Notes under the pieces: generated by a model
The model's database searches: none
What the model was told of the DNA's origin: nothing
Seen by the model: only the letters and a program-made list of their open reading frames with translations
Shown here: piece by piece, positions 4,423 to 8,163 of the stretch
Numbering within the stretch: position 1 is the stretch's first letter
Layout of the letters: the number at the start of each line of letters is the position of its first letter
Assembly: GCA_012798975.1 (NCBI GenBank)
Contig: JAAZME010000279.1
Location: 1-8,163 of the forward strand
Source of the DNA: Gallicola sp.
Lineage (GTDB): Bacteria > Bacillota > Clostridia > Tissierellales > Peptoniphilaceae
DNA length: 8,163 bases
Reading direction: 5' to 3'
Program-made: the position numbers and the translations under genes

Positions 4423-5910
4423 ATGGCAAATCATGATCTAATTAATCTTGAAGTAAATGAAGAGCAACGTAAAAAAGTTGCTAAAATTATGAAAGAAAAG
4501 GGAGTTAGAATCCCTACTCTAAAACAAATGAAGGACCCTTCTCTTATTCCTGACGAAATCAAAGAAGGACTTAAGAAAATCGGAAACTGGGATATCGATC
4601 CACTTAACTTATACAGAATTTCTTGGTATAACGAGCCAAAATTAGAAGGCGGTCTTTTCAACGACCTTCCAACTTATATCGAAATTCCATCTGAAGTATC
4701 TGGCGTTCCTGCTAAAATTGTAGCAATGAGCGGTAAGTACTTCCCAACTGGATGTCATAAAGTAGGAGCTTCTTATGCTTGTCTAGTACCAAGATTAGTA
4801 ACTGGTCAATTCGACCCTGAATATCATTCAGCAGTTTGGCCATCAACTGGTAACTACTGCCGTGGTGGAGCTTTCAACTCAAAATTATTAGGATGTAAAT
4901 CAATTGCGATCCTTCCTGAAAACATGAGTGCTGAAAGATTCAACTGGTTAAAAGAAGTAGCAAACGAAACAATCGCTACTTACGGATCTGAGTCAAACGT
5001 AAAAGAAATTTACGACGAAACTTGGAGATTAAGAAGAGAAAGACCAGATGCTGTTATCTTCAACCAATTCGCTGAATTAGGAAACCACTTATGGCATTAC
5101 AATATTACTGCAGGTGCTATGGAGTCTATCATTGAGCATTATATCTCTGAAGATTCTAATGTAAACTTCGCAGGTGTTTGTGTTACTTCTGGTTCTGGCG
5201 GATCTACTGCTACAGGGGACTATTTAAAGAAAAAATACCCTCTTTCTAAATTAGCTGTTGGTGAAGCACTTCAATGTCCTACATTACTATATAACGGATA
5301 CGGAGATCACAGAATCGAAGGAATCGGCGACAAGCATATTCCATGGGTACACAACTGTAAAAATACAGATATGGTTATGGCTATCGACGATAATGATGCT
5401 GTTGCACAATTCGAATTATTCAACGAAGAAGCTGGTCATGAATTCTATAAAGGCCTAGGCGTTTCTCAAGAAACAATCGATAAAATGAACTTAATCGGTA
5501 TTTCTGGAGCTGCTAACATCTTAATGTGTGTTAAATTTGCTAAATACTTTGAATTAACAGAAAACGATCTATTAATCACAGTATTAACTGACTCTGCTGA
5601 TATGTACGGTTCTAGACTTGAAGAGTACGAAGAAGCAAGAGGACACAAATTCAACGAACAAGATGCTATGCTAAACTACAAACAAATCCAAGATCTTAAG
5701 ATTGATCATATGGAAGAATTATCATACTATGGTAAAAAGAGAATCCATAATCTTAAATACTACACTTGGGTTGAGCAGCAAGGTATGGAAGTTTCAGAGC
5801 TTAATGCACAATGGTATGATTACGACAACTATTGGGAAAGAGTGCATGAAATGGCTGACGAATTTGATGCAGCTATTGAAGAATTCAACGCTCTTATCGA
5901 CGAAATGTAA
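4423..5910 (+). CDS. Fold-type II PLP-dependent enzyme of unknown specificity (cysteine synthase-like)
   Basis: The 495-residue cytoplasmic protein has the fold of the cysteine synthase/tryptophan synthase beta group. The likely Schiff-base lysine is K113 in PTGCHKVGASYA. STGNYCRGGA (141-150) matches the asparagine loop that grips the substrate carboxylate, SGSGGSTATG (256-265) is the phosphate-binding glycine loop, EGIGDKHIPW (299-308) and GISGAANI (359-366) are cysteine-synthase-like, and LTDSADMY (388-395) fits the site facing the pyridine nitrogen. It is much longer than cysteine synthases (about 310): about 80 extra N-terminal residues and about 100 C-terminal residues rich in Tyr, Trp and Glu. 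The exact reaction cannot be named. It differs from OrtB, the 2-amino-4-ketopentanoate thiolase subunit, at the lysine motif. A perfect AGGAGG with nine-base spacing predicts strong translation. Operon position suggests it works with the upstream lyase. Confidence 0.8.
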   Translation: MANHDLINLEVNEEQRKKVAKIMKEKGVRIPTLKQMKDPSLIPDEIKEGLKKIGNWDIDPLNLYRISWYNEPKLEGGLFNDLPTYIEIPSEVSGVPAKIVAMSGKYFPTGCHKVGASYACLVPRLVTGQFDPEYHSAVWPSTGNYCRGGAFNSKLLGCKSIAILPENMSAERFNWLKEVANETIATYGSESNVKEIYDETWRLRRERPDAVIFNQFAELGNHLWHYNITAGAMESIIEHYISEDSNVNFAGVCVTSGSGGSTATGDYLKKKYPLSKLAVGEALQCPTLLYNGYGDHRIEGIGDKHIPWVHNCKNTDMVMAIDDNDAVAQFELFNEEAGHEFYKGLGVSQETIDKMNLIGISGAANILMCVKFAKYFELTENDLLITVLTDSADMYGSRLEEYEEARGHKFNEQDAMLNYKQIQDLKIDHMEELSYYGKKRIHNLKYYTWVEQQGMEVSELNAQWYDYDNYWERVHEMADEFDAAIEEFNALIDEM

Positions 5911-5958
5911 TTTAAACAAAAAAAGAAAGAGGCAGTGCCTCTTTCTTTTTTGTTTAAA
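5911..5958. terminator. Bidirectional terminator between the PLP operon and ptsI
   Basis: A near-perfect palindrome of 48 bases begins directly after the PLP enzyme stop. The core AAAGAAAGAGGC (5922-5933) pairs with GCCTCTTTCTTT (5937-5948), and the flanking runs of A and T extend the stem to about 22 pairs with one bulge. Runs of T follow on both strands, so it can stop transcription of the plus-strand operon and of minus-strand ptsI, whose stop codon is nine bases away. Confidence 0.9.
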
Positions 5959-5966
5959 AACAAACT

Positions 5967-7670
5967 TTACATCTCTTCTTTAATTCTTCCCTCTATCTCC
6001 CCTGTTGTCTCGATTTTCATGATTTCTTCTGCGAATATTTTTGCTTCTTCAAGGGTAATATTTTTTATCGTTTCTTTTATTTTAGGAATACTGGAAGCCG
6101 GTGCGCTGAATTCATCTAAACCCATTCCCAACAAGAGCTTTGTAGCTTTTGTATCTCCGGCAAAACCGCCACACATCCCTGTCCACTTCCCTGCTTTATG
6201 GGAGGCGTCTATAACCATTTTTATTGCTTTCAGCACTGCAGGATTGTATGTGTTGTAAAGATTAGAAACTTTTTCGTTTCCTCTGTCTGCCGCTAAAACA
6301 TACTGAGTTAAGTCGTTGGTTCCTATGCTGAAATAGTCAACATATTTTATTAAATCGCCAGCTATGAGTGCAGCAGCAGGGGTCTCGACCATGATACCAA
6401 CTTCAATATTTTTGTTATACTCTAATCCTTCTATATCAAGCTCGCTTTTAAGTTCTTCTAGATAACTATTTACTTTCTTAACTTCTTCAACCGATATTAC
6501 CATAGGAAGGAGTATCTTTACGTTTCCATAGAAAGAAGCTCTTAAAATAGCTCTCAGCTGTGCTTTGAATATTTCCAGTTTGTCAAAACAGATTCGTAAC
6601 GCTCTCCATCCTAGAAATGGATTTTCTTCTTCTGGAAAATCAAAATAACTTAGGGATTTATCTCCGCCGATATCTAATGTTCGAATAATAAGCGGCTTGT
6701 CTTTTAAAGCTTCTGCAGCTTCTTTATAGACGTTGAATTGTTCTTCTTCTGTAGGAAAATGATCATTTTCCATATAGAGAAATTCTGTTCTGAAAAGTCC
6801 AACTCCCTCTGCCCCTTGAGAAAGGCCTAGAGAAAGATCTTCCATATTTCCGATATTTGTAACAACTTCTACTGTATGTCCGTCTAATGTAACAGCTTTA
6901 TCAAATTTGCCTTTATCTAGACGATCCTTTTCTTCTTGAATTCTTTTAGAACGCTCTAAATATTCATTTTTCTCACTTTCATCGGGATCTAATATCATTT
7001 TATCTTCAAATGCATCTATGATAGCATCTTGACCCGTTTGAACGTTTTTTGAAATATCCTTCATCCCTACAAGGGCAGGTATTCCTAGCGTTTGAGCAAT
7101 AATAGAAACATGGGCTGTTTTACCCCCAAGATCCATCGCAAAACCTATTACTGAATCTTTGTCCATATTGGAAGTATCTGAAGGTGTCAGTTCCTTTGCT
7201 ACAAGTATAGTGTTTTTTGGAAGATTAGAAAGATCGGCTTTTTCTTTCCCTGCCAGTTTATATAGAAGCCCCTCTCCAATATCTTTATAATCAGCTGCTC
7301 GTTCTTTCAAATAAGGGTCATCTAAGCTTTCCATCATCGCTGCCATTTCATCAACAGATGTTTTTAACGCATATTCTGCATTTTGATTCTCGCCGGTAAT
7401 TTTGTTTTCTACCGACTCGGTGAGAAACGGATCTTCCAGCATACTTAGATGGGCTGTAATAACTTCCTTTTGAATTTCACTATCGACATTCGAATTCTCT
7501 AAGTCTCTCGTATAGCTTTCAAAAGCCTCGCTCACCCGTTTCAATTCCTTCTCTTTAGCTTCTTCCGTTATTTTTTCAGAAGTAACTTCTACCTCTTCTT
7601 TTTCCAGAAGATAGATTTTTCCAACAGCTATTCCATCAGAGGATCCGATACCTTTTTTGCTTTTTGTCAT
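5967..7670 (-). CDS. ptsI: Phosphotransferase system Enzyme I
   Basis: Enzyme I takes phosphate from phosphoenolpyruvate and passes it to HPr, the first step of PTS sugar uptake. The 567-residue product has normal length. Domains in order: an N-terminal HPr-binding and phosphohistidine domain with GGKTAHVSIIAQTLGIPA, phosphorylated at H187; then a C-terminal PEP-binding barrel with EGVGLFRTEF (R294), RTLDIGGDK (R330), NPFLGWRALRI, VGIMVETPAA, FSIGTNDLTQY and GMCGGFAGD with the catalytic cysteine C500. The family normally has CGE at that last site, so the glycine after CG is a small oddity. AGGAG lies seven bases before the ATG. It sits 107 bases after ptsH, but two terminator-like hairpins separate them and no clear promoter is seen between, so expression probably depends on read-through. 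No sugar-specific Enzyme II gene is nearby. Confidence 0.96.
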   Translation of the reverse strand: MTKSKKGIGSSDGIAVGKIYLLEKEEVEVTSEKITEEAKEKELKRVSEAFESYTRDLENSNVDSEIQKEVITAHLSMLEDPFLTESVENKITGENQNAEYALKTSVDEMAAMMESLDDPYLKERAADYKDIGEGLLYKLAGKEKADLSNLPKNTILVAKELTPSDTSNMDKDSVIGFAMDLGGKTAHVSIIAQTLGIPALVGMKDISKNVQTGQDAIIDAFEDKMILDPDESEKNEYLERSKRIQEEKDRLDKGKFDKAVTLDGHTVEVVTNIGNMEDLSLGLSQGAEGVGLFRTEFLYMENDHFPTEEEQFNVYKEAAEALKDKPLIIRTLDIGGDKSLSYFDFPEEENPFLGWRALRICFDKLEIFKAQLRAILRASFYGNVKILLPMVISVEEVKKVNSYLEELKSELDIEGLEYNKNIEVGIMVETPAAALIAGDLIKYVDYFSIGTNDLTQYVLAADRGNEKVSNLYNTYNPAVLKAIKMVIDASHKAGKWTGMCGGFAGDTKATKLLLGMGLDEFSAPASSIPKIKETIKNITLEEAKIFAEEIMKIETTGEIEGRIKEEM

Positions 7671-7707
7671 TTTATCACTCCTAACCTGGTTAAAATACTT
7701 TAAAATG

Positions 7708-7735
7708 AAAAAAGGAAATTAATTACAATTTCCTT
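7708..7735 (-). terminator. Second terminator-like hairpin between ptsH and ptsI
   Basis: On the minus strand AAGGAAATT (7735-7727), a 6-base loop and AATTTCCTT (7720-7712) form a perfect 9-base stem that runs straight into a stretch of T down to 7708. It lies 37 bases upstream of the ptsI start and would stop transcripts entering from ptsH unless partly ignored or controlled. Confidence 0.6.
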
Positions 7736-7745
7736 ATCTAAAAGA

Positions 7746-7774
7746 AAATAAAGGATGACTGACATCCTTTATTT
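7746..7774 (-). terminator. Terminator after ptsH
   Basis: AAATAAAGGATG and CATCCTTTATTT form a perfect 12-base stem with a 5-base loop, beginning four bases after the ptsH stop codon on the minus strand. The tail on that strand reads TCTTTTAG, only moderately T-rich. It probably ends or processes most ptsH messages. Confidence 0.7.
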
Positions 7775-7777
7775 ATA

Positions 7778-8038
7778 TTAGTCATTTAAATTTTCAATGA
7801 ATTCGATTAATTTATCTAAATTTTCTTGTTCATTATTTCCATCTACTCGAACGGTAATTTCTGTACCCTTTGAGATTCCTAATGCCATTACATTAAAGAT
7901 GCTTTTTGCGTTTGCAGTTTTGCCATCTTTTACTAATTCGACATTGCCATCGAAGTTTTTAACAAATTGTACTAATGATGCAGCAGGTCTAGCGTGCAAA
8001 CCTGTTTCATTTTGAACTACTACATTTTTCTCAACCAT
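7778..8038 (-). CDS. ptsH: Phosphocarrier protein HPr
   Basis: HPr carries phosphate from Enzyme I to the sugar-specific Enzymes II in the cytoplasm. The 86-residue product has the standard length. H15, in NETGLHARPAA, is the phosphate carrier. S46, in NAKSIFNVMALG, is at the position phosphorylated by HPr kinase in Firmicutes, where Ser-phosphorylated HPr acts with CcpA in carbon catabolite control. Because His15 is present, this is a true HPr and not the Crh paralogue, which has glutamine there. A strong AGGAGGT ribosome binding site precedes the ATG, and a good promoter lies just upstream. It is followed by a hairpin and then ptsI on the same strand; the stacked hairpins suggest HPr is made in excess of Enzyme I. 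Confidence 0.97.
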   Translation of the reverse strand: MVEKNVVVQNETGLHARPAASLVQFVKNFDGNVELVKDGKTANAKSIFNVMALGISKGTEITVRVDGNNEQENLDKLIEFIENLND

Positions 8039-8073
8039 TTTTGAGAACCTCCTAAATTTGTATTCTTATTAAT

Positions 8074-8102
8074 ATTTTAACACTAGTAATACAATAAATC
8101 AA
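8074..8102 (-). promoter_or_regulatory. Promoter of ptsH
   Basis: Minus strand: TTGATT (8102-8097), a 17-base spacer and TAAAAT (8079-8074) preceded by TGT, an extended -10. Transcription would start near 8067, about 30 bases before the ATG, leaving room for AGGAGGT near 8046-8052. Confidence 0.6.
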
Positions 8103-8117
8103 ATATCGTTTTCCTGT

Positions 8118-8163
8118 TTATCCATTCTTTCGTTTCTCCACTCTTGTATTTAATTTTTCGGAG
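8118..8163 (-). CDS. Possible C-terminal tail of an upstream gene
   Basis: One minus-strand frame is open from the window edge to a TAA at 8120-8118 and encodes SEKLNTRVEKRKNG, a lysine- and arginine-rich end typical of a protein C-terminus. A second frame is open to a TAG at 8085-8083, but that would overlap the ptsH promoter. In many Clostridia and Bacilli the gene before an HPr or Crh gene is whiA, which would fit, but 14 residues are too few to identify anything. Confidence 0.22.
   Translation of the reverse strand, partial: SEKLNTRVEKRKNG

Noticed and set aside
4423..5910. Assignment as OrtB, the beta subunit of 2-amino-4-ketopentanoate thiolase
   Set aside because: As I recall OrtB, its lysine lies in an SFKDRRA-type motif and an OrtA partner of about 100 residues is adjacent; neither is present here.

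Overview
The window looks like chromosomal DNA of a low-GC, amino-acid-fermenting member of the Firmicutes, most likely a Clostridia-type anaerobe. The evidence is AT-rich intergenic DNA, strong AGGAGG-type ribosome binding sites, TTGACA/TATAAT-like promoters, an HPr with the regulatory Ser46, and a family mix (2,3-diaminopropionate ammonia-lyases, a ModE-like regulator, an orphan fold-type II PLP enzyme) familiar from peptide and amino acid fermenters. No sequence search was possible, so the genus is not assigned.

Layout, left to right. (1) Bases 1-878, minus: a diaminopropionate ammonia-lyase (DpaL) whose C-terminus runs off the left edge, with a clear promoter and an inverted repeat just upstream. 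(2) Bases 879-1663: 785 bases without a convincing protein gene but rich in hairpins, including a candidate small RNA on the minus strand. (3) Bases 1664-2898, minus: a two-gene unit encoding an unrecognised 286-residue protein followed by a ModE-like DNA-binding protein that lacks the molybdate-binding domain. (4) Bases 2899-3146: a divergent regulatory region with a near-consensus promoter, an overlapping small inverted repeat and a foldable leader. (5) Bases 3147-5910, plus: a second, complete DpaL paralogue followed by a 495-residue fold-type II PLP enzyme of unknown specificity. (6) A long bidirectional terminator. (7) Bases 5967-8038, minus: ptsH (HPr) and ptsI (Enzyme I), separated by two hairpins that both look like terminators. 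The last bases may hold the tail of another minus-strand gene.

How the genes may work together. DpaL enzymes remove both amino groups of 2,3-diaminopropionate to give pyruvate and ammonia. One copy stands alone. The other is paired with a PLP enzyme and lies divergently from a regulator unit, which suggests an inducible amino acid utilisation module whose true substrate may not be diaminopropionate. HPr and Enzyme I are the general PTS proteins and are probably an independent neighbour; no sugar-specific Enzyme II is present. The best candidates for something undescribed are the DpaL-like/PLP enzyme pair, its structured leader, and the small-RNA-like element at about 1440-1551.
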